DNA of 64,000 nucleotides from Clusia tigrina (Eukaryota; Arthropoda; Insecta; Diptera; Clusiidae): the NCBI GenBank assembly GCA_920105625.2, contig OV050032.1:195034571-195098570 (forward strand), in the 5' to 3' direction. Of the stretch, positions 20,703 to 32,033 are shown piece after piece. Below the pieces are notes generated by a model. It was not told where the DNA came from, ran no database searches, and saw only the letters and a list, made by a program, of their open reading frames with translations. The position numbers were made by a program, and so were the translations under genes. How positions within the stretch are numbered: position 1 is the first letter of the stretch; every line of letters begins with the position of its first letter.

Positions 20703-21644
20703 ACGGGTCCGCCATCTAACGTTTTTTTTGTCAACTAGTGCTTATTTCGTGAATGGTAACACTCATGTCTGATTTGACAGATAATTAGTTTTATCCTTCC
20801 GCTGAACGAATATGGTTGTGTATACGCTTGAACAACGCTGGGACATTACTTTGAAAATCATGGTAATGTTGCAGAATGTGTGCGAAAATTGTGTACGGAT
20901 TTTGGAAGAAGAGAAGCACCGTCAGCTCCGTATGTTCGTTATCTTGTGAAAAAAGTGAAAGAAACTGGCATCCTCATCGATAAACCAAAGCGTGAAAAGC
21001 CAAAAACAGTGCGTACACCCGAGAATATTGCTGCTGTGGCAGAAAGTGTGCGTGAAGCGCCATCAACATCAATTCACCGTCGTTCTCAACAATTGAACAT
21101 TTCGGAGACATCATTGAGACGAATTTTGCATAAAGACCTTGGTATGACGCCATACAAAGTCCAATTGGTTCAGGAGTTGAAGCCAACTGACCATCCAATG
21201 CGTTTTCGCTTCGCTAAGTGGGCCTGCGATCGACTTACAGAAGATGCCGATTTTGCCAAAAAAATCATCTTTTCAGATGAAGCTCATTTTGATCTTGGCG
21301 GGTATGTAAACAAGCAAAATTGTCGCATTTGGGGCACAGAAAACTCGCACGCATACATTGAAAAGCCGATGCACCCAAAACGAGTCACGAGTCAGTTTGG
21401 TGCGGATTTTGGTCCAGAGGCATAATTGGGCCATTTTTCTTCGAAAATGAGCAAGGAGTGGCCGTTACAGTCAATGGCGACTAATTATCGGGCCATTTTG
21501 AACGAATTTTTGTTCACAAAAATTGAAGAGGAGGATATTGGCAACATTTGGTTTCAACAGGACGGCGCTACGTGCCACACAGCCGAAGCTACACTCGATG
21601 TTTTGCGCCCTGTTTCAAAAAACAAAAAGTTATTTGGCGGACCC
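20703..21644 (+). mobile_element. DD41D-type mariner with 3' deletion, copy B
   Basis: Terminal repeats start cgggtccgcca (left) and agggtccgcca (right, reverse complement), with TA flanks. The transposase starts MVVYTLEQRW at about 20812, with a frameshift within the first 20 codons, then CVRKLCTDFGRREAPSAPYV, a HTH-type region RRSQQLNISETSLRRILHKD, and FSDEAHFDLGGYVNKQNCRIWG (first Asp). A frameshift and lesion follow at 21390-21425, then IWFQQDGATCHTAEATLD (second Asp). The frame runs straight into the right terminal repeat, so the third Asp and the C-terminus are deleted. It is inserted in the RT thumb to RNase H junction of the I-like element. Confidence 0.85.
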
Positions 21645-21648
21645 TATA

Positions 21649-21960
21649 GATTGTTTCAATTTTTCTGAGGTTTGCTTTAGAAGCATGTCCGTAGATCGCA
21701 AGTCCATATTCGATTTTGGAAACCAATATTGATTTTATGATGTTTATTGTAGTATTTGGGTGAGCATTACTGTGGTAACTACTAATACATTTGATTAGGT
21801 TTAGTCCATTAGTTAGTGCTTCTTTAAGGTAGTTGATATGTGTTGTAAATTTATATTTAGTGTTGAATATAATTCCTAGAATTTTCAGGTCATTTACATA
21901 TTCAATTTTGTTGGTATTTATATGTATGTCTATAGGAGTGCATTTTTCTTTTCTACATAT
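21649..21960 (-). pseudogene. I-like RT thumb segment
   Basis: Reads ICRKEKCTPIDIHINTNKI, VNDLKILGIIFNTKYKF, then NLIKCISSYHSN, ILVSKIEYGLAIYGHAS and LRKIETIYR. These are the L-K-I-L-G-I-x-F and Y-G-L-x-I-Y-G blocks of I-clade RTs. It is flanked by the solo LTR and mariner B. Confidence 0.8.
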
Positions 21961-22548
21961 TGTTACGAAATTGCCCTCTTGACAATTTACTCTGTTACAA
22001 AATTGCCCTCCTGACAATTCCTCTAACTCTCTGTACTCGGACTCGTACCACTGGATTGTGTAGTAATCAAACAATCGCTGGTTAAATTAAAATAATTAGC
22101 TTTATTTAATTATTGCTATTTACACATTTAATATTAGGCTTAAAGTTTACTTAGTTATTATTTGCACTTTATTTAACAAACCATTAGTCACTTTATTTAC
22201 TAATGAATTTCACCACTTTGTAAATCACAAATACTGCTGCTTCGATTAAAATGCCTGCTGTACACACTTTTACGATCTCTGATCTACTGTCTTCGACTTT
22301 GAACAGTCTTGTCGCTTTTATAGTTTTCGAATGGTTGGTGTAGAAACTTCTACGCCATTCTCGTACTTTCTAGAATTTTCGATCCATTTCGACAGAAGTC
22401 GAGAATATTCTTTTTGATATTACCGACAGATGGTTCTTGAATAAGCTTTTATTCGAATAGTTCACATCTTGACTCACAGGGGGCACTCATTCTCTAAGAT
22501 GGGATCCTAAAAGTATGCAATCCCTTTTCACTGAGCTATCACGTTTCA
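21961..22548. mobile_element. solo LTR with ATAT target duplication
   Basis: A 588 bp insert begins TGTTACG and ends GTTTCA (TG...CA termini) and is flanked on both sides by ATAT (21957-21960 and 22549-22552). The interrupted I-like RT reads through (KTEAIH / ICRKEKC) when the insert and one ATAT are removed, which proves the boundaries. The first 65 bp hold a tandem duplication of a tgttacRaaattgccctc motif. ATAT target sites are typical of 17.6/297-type gypsy elements; no internal retrotransposon sequence remains. Confidence 0.85.
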
Positions 22549-22552
22549 ATAT

Positions 22553-23047
22553 ATTTATGAATGGCTTCAGTTTTAGATAAGGAGAGTTTTGCTCCCGTGA
22601 TATTGCACCAGTTTGTTATTTTGGCAAATAGTATGTTTATCTTGTTTCGTAATATGTCTTGATTTTTGTGATTTATGATGATGTATAGATCATCTGCGTA
22701 AATGCAATGGTTGAATGCTGGGTTGCTTATAATTATTTTGTTAAGTTTTTCATATGCTATGAGGAATAGTGCGACCGATAGTGGAGATCCTTGTGGGATA
22801 CCATTTATCAATGGCATGGTTTTGGAGAAGTAACGATTTATTCTTACTTTGAATTTTCTGTTTGATAAGAATGATGTTATGAAGTTCAATATTTTAGGGC
22901 CCAATTTCCATTCTTTTAGTTGATCAATGATAGCGTGAGCGCCGATGCGATCGAAGGCTCTTTCAAAGTCTATAGAGAGCATGGATATGTGGTTTTTGGA
23001 TGAGAGGTTTGTTGTTATTTGATGGTCTATAACGAGGAGAGCGTCTG
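22553..23047 (-). pseudogene. I-like RT palm segment
   Basis: Reads LLVIDHQITTN, SMLSIDFERAFDRIG (motif A), GIPQGSPLSVALFLIAY (motif B), IYADDLYIII (catalytic YADD) and LSLSKTEAIH. Undamaged between the 271 bp insert and the solo LTR. Confidence 0.88.
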
Positions 23048-23318
23048 TATTATAACTCTATTTGTTTATAGTAACTACCTTAATGTATACGTATATGATT
23101 AACGAGTATCTAGTACTTGAGTAGCCATGAGTTGACATTTCTTGTGGGTTACACATCTCTAGCTTTTATGCAGATCACTTTACTTTGACTTTTGCTTTTA
23201 TATGGTATTGATACAGACATTCTTTTGAGATTTGTAATATTAATTAATAATGAAATAAAGACTATTAATAATGAAGAACTAAATGTTATTGTGGAATGAA
23301 TCAATTGAGGACATAATA
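23048..23318. mobile_element. 271 bp insert with GTCTG target duplication
   Basis: It begins tattataactc and ends gaggacataata, so the ends are inverted over TATTAT. GTCTG flanks both sides (23043-23047, 23319-23323). Removing it joins RGKGTAD to ALLVIDHQ in the I-like RT. The interior is AT-rich with an aataaa near 23260. It could be a solo LTR of an LTR element with 5 bp duplications, or a small DNA element. Confidence 0.75.
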
Positions 23319-23323
23319 GTCTG

Positions 23324-23830
23324 CTGTTCCTTTTCCTCGTTTGAAGGCGACTTGTTTCGGACTGATCAATTTGTTTCTTTTTAGGAACCAGCAGATACGT
23401 TTACAGATTATTTTCTCCAATATTTTGGCAGTACAGGATAGAAGAGAGATTGGGCGATATCCTTCAATGTTGTTTCCCGGTTTTGGTATTGGGATGATCG
23501 TACTGATTTTCCATTCTTGTGGTATAGTTCCGCAGTTGAAAATGTTGTTGAACAGTTTGAGAAGAAACTTTTTCCAGATATAGCAAGATGTTTTAACATT
23601 GGAAAACATATCCTGTCGGGGCCAGGTGTTTTTCCTTTTAGCTTTGAGAGCGTTTCGTTAAGTTCTTTCCAGGTTATATCTGTTTCGATCAATTTGGCTG
23701 TTTGGTGAGGATGATAAATGATATGTTTGGGAAAGCTTTTTTTTTCGTTGATAAAAGTGGTGGAAAAGTTTGAGTCGTCAGATGCTTTTGACCATGTATC
23801 AGCGAAGATCGATGCTACATGTCAGAAATG
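23324..23830 (-). pseudogene. I-like RT N-terminal segment
   Basis: Reads LIETDITWKELNETLSKLKG, TPGPDRICFPMLKHL, then after a frameshift at about 23585 FNCGTIPQEWKISTIIPIPK, EGYRPISLLSC and PKQVAFKRGKGTAD. These are the N-terminal RT blocks 0-2a in normal order. Confidence 0.82.
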
Positions 23831-24345
23831 ACTTTATTGGTGGGATCCAGTATATTAATTATGGTTGTAGATATGTTTTTTCCGTATAATTTATTAACGT
23901 GGTGCCATAAAGTTTGCATGGAAGAGTTGTTATTTATTTTGGATGTAAAATTGTAAAATGAATCGCGTTCTGCCTTTTTGGTTTCTCTTTTGAAAAGAGC
24001 GTTTGCTCTTTTGTAGGCTAGTAGGGTTTCAGTGTTTGTACTGTTTTTCAAAGAGTGCCATAATATTTGTTTATTGGCTCTTAATTTCAAGGTTTGGGTT
24101 CCACCAGTGTATGTCCCTTTTGAAGGAGAAAGGTGACGATTTTTTTATTGATTCGTGAGCAGCAGCTATGATGCATTTTTTTAATATCGATGCATCTTTA
24201 TTAATGTTGTTTGAGGTGTTATATTTCTCAAAATTGTGCTCGGACTTAGTTGTGAATTTTTCCCAATTTGCTGTGCAAACTTTGAATTTAGGAATATTTA
24301 AGGTTTTTGTTCTGGTTGGTCTGAAAATTGGAAAATGATTTTTTT
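23831..24345 (-). pseudogene. I-like endonuclease end and linker
   Basis: NHFPIFRPTRTKTLNIPKF at the upstream end is the last block of an APE-type endonuclease (family SDHxPI). It is followed by the WWNPNLEIKSQ linker and KRANALFKRETKKAERDSFY. The rest of the endonuclease is missing beyond the RTE-like insertion. Confidence 0.75.
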
Positions 24346-25270
24346 ATTTCCTTCATCATCATCATAATTGGCGTACAACCATTTCTGATCATTGCCGCGT
24401 TATCAGCCTTCGCCAGTCGTCTCTGCTTCGCGCACGCTGGCGCCAATTGGAAACACCAAGTGCAGCCAGGTCCACTTGAACTTCCAACGTAGTGGTGGTC
24501 TCCCCCTCCTGCGTCCGCCACCCGGCGGCATCGATTCAAATACTTTTTTCGCCGGTGCACTTTCATCCATTCGCACAACATGTCCCAGCCAGCGCAGCCG
24601 CTGTGTTTTAATGCGCTGAACTATATCAATGTCGGCGTACAGCTCATACAGCTCGTTGTTCCATCTGATTCGATACTCTCCGCAGACGCATATAGGACCA
24701 TAGATCCTTCGAAGAATTTTTCTCTCGAACGCCCCCAAAGCTCGCTCATCGTTGTTTGTCTTCGTCCAGGTTTCGGCACCATAAAGCAGGACGGGAAGGA
24801 TGAGGGCTTTGTAGAGCGTAATTTTTGTTCGTCGAGAGAGGGCTCTGCTTCTCAATTGCCTACTGAGCCCAAAGTAACACCTGTTGGCAAGAGTGATTCT
24901 TTGCTTGAGCTCCTTGCTGACATCGTTCGTGGTGTTGATGCTGGTTCCCAGATAAACGAAATCCTTCACAACTTCAAAGTTGTAGTCGCCAACAGTGACG
25001 TGGTGTCCAAGACGCTGAGACTCTTTGTGTGTTGACACCAAGTACTTCGTTTTGTCCTCGTTCACCGCTAAACCCACTCGCCTCGCTTCTCTCTCCAAGC
25101 CGGAAAATGCAGCACTCACGGCGCGGCTGTTATGGCCAAGCCGTTTGTTACTGAGCGAGGATTCAGACAAGGTGACTCCTTATCGTGTGTTTTCTTCAAT
25201 CTAATGTTGGAAAAAATCGTACGTGCAGCAGGTCTAAGTCGCACAGGCACTATCTTTTTATTTCCTGATT
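24346..25270 (-). mobile_element. RTE-like non-LTR element with 5' inversion
   Basis: The minus strand from about 25130 encodes NSRAVSAAFSGLEREARRVG, NEDKTKYLVSTH, DFVYLGTSINTTNDVSKELK, LILPVLLYGAETW, LRRIYGPICV, TQRLRWLGHVVRMDESAPAK and GRRRGRPPLRW. After a one-base slip it continues DLAALGVSNWRQRARSRDDW to a stop, with a short ATG/GAT tail (24355-24366). At 25133-25255 the plus strand reads FVTERGFRQGDSLSCVFFNL and LEKIVRAAGLSRTGTIF, which is the preceding RT part in opposite orientation. This is the geometry of a twin-primed 5' inversion. The YADD block between the two parts is lost. Confidence 0.85.
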
Positions 25271-27220
25271 CCATTTCACTTTTAGATTTGTTAAGTTATT
25301 TTAATGTTATTTACTTTTGTTACATATAAAACTAGTAATACGAGTATATAATGCAACCTCATATAATGCATCCTCCAGCCGTTAGCCCCGCTGCTAGTGC
25401 TGCCGTTTATTTTATTTTTTTCGAAATTATAGTAATATAGTTTATTAATAACTATCTAATTATAAATAAACAACTTTTTTTTTAATACAAAATACATTTA
25501 GTGTTTTTTGTAACTTACCTGAGTTCAGCGGGAATTCAACATAAAAGTTTCTCAGAAAATTTCCCAAATCAGCTGATCAGGTGCCAAAAATCCCTCGCAG
25601 CTTTATATAAAAAGCAAATACAAATCGTGGGATCAGGTAACATAACAAAAGTTGGTCTGAAATAATGTGCTCTGCCAACATTTTATGAAGTCCAACTGTG
25701 ACACCATTTCAACACCAATGACTCCAATTCCACAGCCAGGGAATTCTCAGCCACATCCTCGTCGTTGATGAAGTGGGTACAAACGATTAGAAGAGTTTTA
25801 TTGTTCAACATGCCTTGGCAGATTTGGATTCATGCACCCGAGATCATTAGGCCGCATCGTAAGTCACAAGTAGGCTTTTCCAGTATCCATCCTACTAAAT
25901 TAGCCGCATATAAGTAAGGCATTAAATTAAACTAAGGTATAAACAAAATAGCTTTCGTTTTAAAAGGACCCTCGGGAATTATTTAGAATTCTATAGGAAG
26001 CACTTTAAAGACACATTTCACATTTCAATTGCTAGCACTGATTTTGATTAAAATTGAGCAACTTTATCTTACCCGATTAGTCCGATATTTTCCTATTCTT
26101 GATTACTAGTTTCCATAGCAAACCTTCAGTGAGGAAGGTTGACAATTCGAATCCCGCCCATTCTTCTAACGTTTCATTGAGTGCTCTCAAGTCCTTGTCT
26201 TTGGATAATTTGTAAAAGTACTTCGCACGTTTGGTTGTACCGAGCCAGGATTTTGCCAAGTTCTCTAAAGTTCTAAGAAAACCCTCGTATTAGGCTTAAC
26301 ATGAATAAATCAATATTGCGAGGTAATCGGCTTCTTAAAGCAATGCTTGGAATAAAGATTAAAGTTCCCCAGAGTGCTATTTAGAATCGTGCTGATTACA
26401 CGGTGGAGTTAGCTTCTCATCCGAGTGTAGCAGTATCCAGTAAGTTGTCCATCCCAAATATTTGCTAGAGTTTTTATATTAACTCAATCCGAAACGTATT
26501 GGAATAGAATAGAACGATGCGGTTGTTACTCGTTGAGGAGATGTTATTGGAAATGTAATCCAAATATAACATGAGAACTATGCTAGGAAGATGGGCTCTC
26601 AAATAATACCAACAAAACCACAATAATTCCGACTTGTTCGTTGAACCATTGCACACAGCAACTCAGAGGGTGGGCGACAAGTAAGTTCAATATCTTCCCA
26701 AACTTAAAACTTACAGTAGGAACAATTACCTTGATGGCGGCATCTTTATAGTCCAAACTGAATGAATCCTGCATTGCATTTGGATCCAAGCAGCCACAAA
26801 AAAACATCAAAAATATTATACAATCACAAAATGTTATAACGTCGCAAACCAAGCGGCCACTCCTACCTACCTACCTATACATTCACAACAACAAACATTT
26901 ATGATTCTCATGTACTCGTATGTGCGTCGGGGGAAGAGGACTGTCAAAAACTCTTGAGTGAATGAGTTCCTTAACTGAACACTACCAACGGGTCTCCAGG
27001 CGATCCATGTGATCGAGCCATGGAACATCCCACCTAACCACACCTCAACCACAAACTAACCCAGACGTCACGTCTAAAATGTGATCTGATTTCGACAACT
27101 TTTCTGTCGAATCTATTTAAATGTGTGCTGCAAAGAACTCTGTCTTGCTCTGAGGTCAACTTCATTGGCGCTACTCAGGAGAGACAAATTGTTTACCCGG
27201 TTGTTGTAGTAATGAGTTTA
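25271..27220. other. no recognised gene
   Basis: AT-rich sequence with short random open frames. No domain, element terminus or structured repeat was recognised. Confidence 0.4.
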
Positions 27221-27221
27221 G

Positions 27222-27893
27222 TATTATTATTATATCTTCCACCATCATTAATTATGACTACAAGGGGTTGGGGAACGAGATCTAGCTGATGAGGTCTTCG
27301 ACTCGAAGAGAAAACGATTTCTTAGAAATAAGCATTTTGAGACCAAGCCCGGGGCTGGATGGGAACCTGCGATCCTCTGAGTGTATGTCTAGCCTGCTTA
27401 CCTCTAGACCGGGGGAGGATTTGAACCCCTGTGTGATTGTGAGTCTAGCTTGCTTACCACTAGACCGGGGGAGGATTTGAAACTGCGACCCTCTGAGTGC
27501 GAGTCTAGCCTGCTTACCTCTAGACCGGGGGATGATTTGAAACTGCGACCCTCTGAGTGTATGTCTAGCCTGCTTACCACTAGACCGGGGGAGGATTTGA
27601 AACTGCGAACCTCTGAGTGCGAGTCTAACCTGATTACCTCTAGACCGGGGGATGATTTGGAACTGCGACCCTCTGAGTGTATGTCTAGCCTGCTTACCAC
27701 TAGACCGAGGGAGGATTTGAAACTGCGACCCTCTGAGTGTATGTCTAGCCTGCTTACCTCTAGACCGGGGGAGGATTTGAACCCCTGTGTGATTGTGAGT
27801 CTAGCTTGCTTACCACTGGACCGGGGGATGATTTGAAACTGCGACCCTCTGAGTGCGAGTCTAGCATGCTTACCACTAGACCACAGAGGGTGG
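27222..27893 (-). mobile_element. tRNA-derived SINE with tandem tRNA-like heads
   Basis: Read on the minus strand, the 5' end (27893) carries TGGTCTAGTGG, a full pol III A box. About nine head units of roughly 60 bp follow, each with GTCTAGTGGTAAGC and a B-box-like GTTTCAAATCC or GGTTCAAATCC (for example 27770-27785, 27412-27425). The body (gagaccaagcc, gaaaacgatttcttag on the plus strand) and a TAA/TAT-rich 3' end (27222-27235) complete the element. The body is shared with the SINEs at 28140 and 31790. Head units differ by single substitutions, and some have a different D/anticodon half (gtgtgattgtgag). Confidence 0.8.
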
Positions 27894-28139
27894 CTGTGTA
27901 ATGAGGTTGAACAAGTTCATTCGGAGTAAATTTTGCTTAAGGGGCAAATCGTAGACAATAGAAAAATCAACACAAAAACCACGTGAAAACAGCCAGCAAA
28001 GAGACTCAATCAATGCTTCAAGTGTAAGGAAATGGCTATACTCGTACATCCATCAATTGAATCCGGGCATTCAAAATTAATGTTACTATAATTTCAGGGG
28101 GATCGCGAAACGGGCCGAACATGTTTATGTACCTCACAC
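27894..28139. other. intergenic, nothing recognised
   Basis: A short non-coding stretch separates two SINE copies. Confidence 0.4.
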
Positions 28140-28296
28140 TATAAAGGGTTTGGAGGGGATGAATACTGGCAACTCGAGCTTTCGACTCGAATCGATTTAG
28201 AGAGAAGCATTTCGAGACTATGCCTTGGTCAGGACGCGAACCTGCTACCCCTCGTTTGTGGGACTAGCACGCTTTCTGCTAGACCACGGAGGCCGG
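28140..28296 (-). mobile_element. tRNA-derived SINE copy
   Basis: The minus strand begins GCCGGCCTCCGTGGTCTAGC (A-box-like), has GGTTCGCGTCC (B-box-like) about 45 bp later, and continues into the same body (gagaagcatttcgagac on the plus strand) as the other two copies. A single head is present. Confidence 0.75.
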
Positions 28297-28955
28297 CATA
28301 TCTAATTTTCTAATATTGATTTCTGTCTGTTGTGGTTAATTTTCGTTTTCAATTTTGTCAACTTACTCTTAGTTCCCTGCATCGGCAAAATATTTTCTCC
28401 AGCCTCTCAACGTCCATTCGTCCATTTTTGGTGGTATCTGTAAGGTAAGAACAAAGAACGCTCCCACACCCTCCCAATGTACATTAAAGAGATCGAAGCC
28501 TCCCGACATGCACCCTCAGCAAGGATTCGTTCAACTTTCTACTTGTGTGGCAAATCGTTGAACATAAACCGTTCTTGTCACGGCGATCCACAGAGCGTTG
28601 TCCAGTGATCAGTACCAATCGTAACCCTGCCACAGTGGCCCAACAACCCAACTGCAATATATTGTTATGGGAAGAAATATTTGTGTCAAATATAATGAAA
28701 AAATCACAAATTCCTGTTGTTTTACTAAAATTTTCCTGTCAACTTCGCTCACGACTGCTCTCTTAATTTGGGACTTAAAAGACGAGAGCGAAGCGAAACT
28801 CTCCGGAAGGATTTTATCTCTTTAATGTACATTGCCCACACCTGAAATTGTGTGAAATGTCCTGAAGACGATGAATGGAAACGAAATAAAAAATATGTTT
28901 TCAAAATAGATTTTTTTTTTTTTATTGCTTATATACTATATTTATGTACTATACA
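28297..28955. other. no recognised gene
   Basis: Short open frames only, with a T-run at 28912-28922 just before the TA array. Confidence 0.4.
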
Positions 28956-28956
28956 C

Positions 28957-29232
<276 letters not shown>

Positions 29233-30181
29233 CGAGGTGTGATCAAAAGATAACCGTAATTGTGTGATCAAAAAATAAAATATTTATTTATTCATCAAAA
29301 ACTATCTTGTCCCCTTTAAAGTAATTCCCCTCAGGTATAATTCACTTATGCCAGCGTTTTTTCCAATCCTCGAAACACTTCTGAAACGCTTTTTTTGGTG
29401 TCGCCAACAGCTCCTGTTTCGATTTTTCTTTTATCTCCTCAATCGTAGCAAAACGCTTTCCTTTCATCGGTGTCTTCAGTTTTGGAAAGTGGAAAAAGTC
29501 AGCGGGGGCCAAGTCCGGTGAATACGGTGGTTGAGGCATGATAACGGTTTTGTTTTTGGCCAAAAACAGCTCCTGAGCGATGTCCATGCGACGTTGTTTT
29601 TGCTCAAAATTTAGCAATTTTGGAACAATCTTCGCTGCCGCACGTTTCATGCCTAAAACATCCGTAAAAATTGCTTGGCATGAGCCGAACGATATGCCAA
29701 CATCATCAGCAACCTCTCTGATAGTGATTCGACGATTATCCAAACTCATTTTCTTCACTGCGTCAATGTTTTCATCGGTTGTTGACGTGCTCGGGCGACC
29801 AGGACGAGCATCGTCATTGACATCTTCTCGGCCTTCCTTAAACCGGTTATACCACAATTGAACTTGTGTCCTGCTCATAGTAGACTCGCCAAAGGCCACA
29901 GTCAACATTTCAAATGTCCTTGCGCATTTAATTTCATTTTTTACACAAAACTGAATACAGTTTCTTTGATCCATTTTTTCGAATAGTACAAAATCGAAGA
30001 GCACACCAAAACACGACTAACCTTTTTATCTGTCAAAAACAAACTGACAATCCAAAATGGTTGGTATTGCCAACATATATAACAGACATGTGTACCAACA
30101 TAACAGAAAAAAAAATGCGAACATCGAACATACGTAACTCACGAAAAGATGAAAATAACGGTTATTTTTTGATCACACCTC

Positions 30182-30182
<1 letters not shown>
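29233..30182 (-). mobile_element. mariner inside TA array, central domain deleted
   Basis: Terminal repeats cgaggtgtgatcaaaa lie at both ends (right end reverse-complemented), flanked by TA of the array. The minus-strand frame from about 29974 starts [17 protein letters not shown], followed by VQLWYNRFKEGREDVNDDAR, GRPSTSTTDENIDAVKK and ITIREVADDVGISFGS (paired HTH), GMKRAAAKIVPKLL and DIAQELF. It then jumps directly to LAKNKTVIMPQPPYSPDLAP and FFHFPKLKTPMKGK. The segment with the first two catalytic Asp residues is gone; only SPDLAPAD remains. The frame is otherwise uninterrupted, so it is a young internal-deletion derivative that could be mobilised only in trans. Confidence 0.9.
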
Positions 30183-30249
<67 letters not shown>

Positions 30250-30255
30250 TATACA

Positions 30256-30316
<61 letters not shown>

Positions 30317-30322
30317 TATACA

Positions 30323-30377
<55 letters not shown>

Positions 30378-30383
30378 TATACA

Positions 30384-30448
<65 letters not shown>

Positions 30449-30565
30449 ATATATTTATATATATCTATATATATTTATATATATCTATATATATTTATAT
30501 ATATCTATATATATTTATATATATTTATATATATCTATATATATCTATAAATATATATATCTATA

Positions 30566-30632
<67 letters not shown>

Positions 30633-30745
30633 CTATATATATTTATATATATCTATATATATTTATATATATCTATATATATTTATATATATTTATATAT
30701 ATCTATATATATCTATATATATATATATATCTATATGCATATATA

Positions 30746-30776
<31 letters not shown>

Positions 30777-30778
30777 GA

Positions 30779-30852
<74 letters not shown>

Positions 30853-30854
30853 GA

Positions 30855-30892
<38 letters not shown>

Positions 30893-30895
30893 GAG

Positions 30896-30926
<31 letters not shown>

Positions 30927-30958
30927 ATATGTATATATATCTTAATATATATTCGTGT
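30183..30958. repeat. (TA)n microsatellite, right part, with periodic variants
   Basis: TA runs are punctuated by actatacatatttata at 30246, 30314 and 30376, then a zone of regularly spaced ctatatatatttata units (30430-30745, about 24 bp period), then tacgagta insertions at 30773, 30851 and 30891. Confidence 0.93.
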
Positions 30959-30959
30959 A

Positions 30960-31785
30960 TAGTTTGTACAATGTTTATTAAATATTTTGTACAAAAGTTC
31001 CGTTGGACCAAGTGCCGCAAAGGCCACTAGTCTTGCCCCTCAACTATTTTGCATTGAGAGTCGATGCCGGGGCATTTGCAACACTGTCGTGGAAAGTTGT
31101 TAGCTTTCAGAGGCAGACTTGACTGAGTCCACACTTGACATTTTTGGTGTGAAGCAAAATCACAAAACATCCTTGAATCCTGCTCTATGATTGGATTGAT
31201 TTGATTGATAATGTGTGGAACGGACTATATAGTATAAACTCTATTCTATAGTGACTTGACGCGCTCAGAGGACACATTTTTGGCCATCCAAAGATCGCCT
31301 CTTTCACTCACTTCCACACAACTTGCCCCCTGAGTGAGTGAGAGGCGACTGATTGGTTGTCTTTTTGCTCAGCAGTCTCTGTCAAAGTGAGGTGCGGACG
31401 GTGGTCATTCCACGGAAAGAAGGTACACAAAAGTAGCAGGCATGATGGCCTGTTAAAGCTCGTCAGTGTGCACAGTATTTAATCATTGAAGAGATGAATC
31501 CCCAAAAAAAAAATAAAACTCCAATCATAAAGGAGCATTTAAGCTCGAGACGATTTATTACTTTCAATATTGTAGAATTATATATAAGTGTGTATTTATA
31601 TGTACTCGTATATATATAAAAACACATATAAGCAAATGCATATATTGATGTAATATACTAGCAAATGCGTACATATGTATGTAGATATATGGCTACTACT
31701 ACCCTAGAAGTCTATTAAAACAGCAGAAATATAAAGTAAATATAACAAAGAAACAAAGAAACAAAAAAAAGCAACATAAACAAAG
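30960..31785. other. intergenic; hairpin at 31288-31350
   Basis: No gene recognised. An imperfect inverted repeat pairs cgcctctttcactcact (31288-31304) with agtgagtgagaggcg (31334-31348). Confidence 0.5.
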
Positions 31786-31789
31786 AATA

Positions 31790-31980
31790 TTATTATTATT
31801 ATTATTATTATTATATCTACCATAATTAAATATAACTGCAAGGTGTTGGGGGGGGGGGGGGGGGGGTGAGTACTAGCTGCCTGAGAAAACGATATTTTAG
31901 AAAGAAGCATTTTTGAGACCTAGCCCGAGTCCATTTGAGTGTGAGTCTAGCATGCTTACCACTAGACCACAGAGGGTGGC
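31790..31980 (-). mobile_element. tRNA-derived SINE copy with TAA tail and poly-G
   Basis: The minus strand starts GCCACCCTCTGTGGTCTAGT (A box) and continues CTAGACTCACACTC into the shared body. It ends in a TAA/TTA-type tail (31790-31812). A run of about 18 G (plus strand, 31848-31866) sits in the body, where the copy at 27222 has ggggttgggg. The B box half is degraded. It lies 50 bp beyond the stop codon of the Q-rich gene, so it may be in that gene's 3' flank. Confidence 0.72.
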
Positions 31981-32027
31981 AAACACAGAGTACAACAACC
32001 AGAAAATGGATGGAAAATGGTTTCAAA

Positions 32028-32033
32028 TTTATT
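32028..32033 (-). promoter_or_regulatory. AATAAA overlapping the stop codon of the Q-rich gene
   Basis: On the minus strand the last codon and stop (CAA TAA) run into A, giving AATAAA that contains the stop codon. It may serve as the polyadenylation signal, but no downstream element was identified. Confidence 0.35.

Larger units (their letters stand above)
17640..24345 (-). mobile_element. I-like non-LTR retrotransposon broken by nested insertions
   Basis: Minus-strand segments can be joined across younger insertions. They are: endonuclease end NHFPIF at 24330 and EN-RT linker to about 23830; RT N-terminus and fingers 23830-23324; RT palm and YADD 23047-22553; RT thumb 21960-21649; RNase H and knuckle 20702-19599; 3' UTR with T-rich (plus strand) end 17885-17640. 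The inserts are a 271 bp element (23048-23318), a solo LTR (21961-22548), and mariners at 20703-21644 and 17886-19597. The 5' end is cut by an RTE-like copy at about 24346. Apart from the insertions there is a single frameshift near 23585. Confidence 0.85.

Noticed and set aside
27289..27836. Open frames with a 20-residue repeat (SSLLTTRPGEDLKLRP type) on both strands
   Set aside because: They arise from the 60 bp tRNA-like head repeat of the SINE.
27222..27893. Cluster of genuine tRNA genes
   Set aside because: Units lack a convincing acceptor stem and anticodon stem, and the end joins a SINE body found elsewhere with one head.
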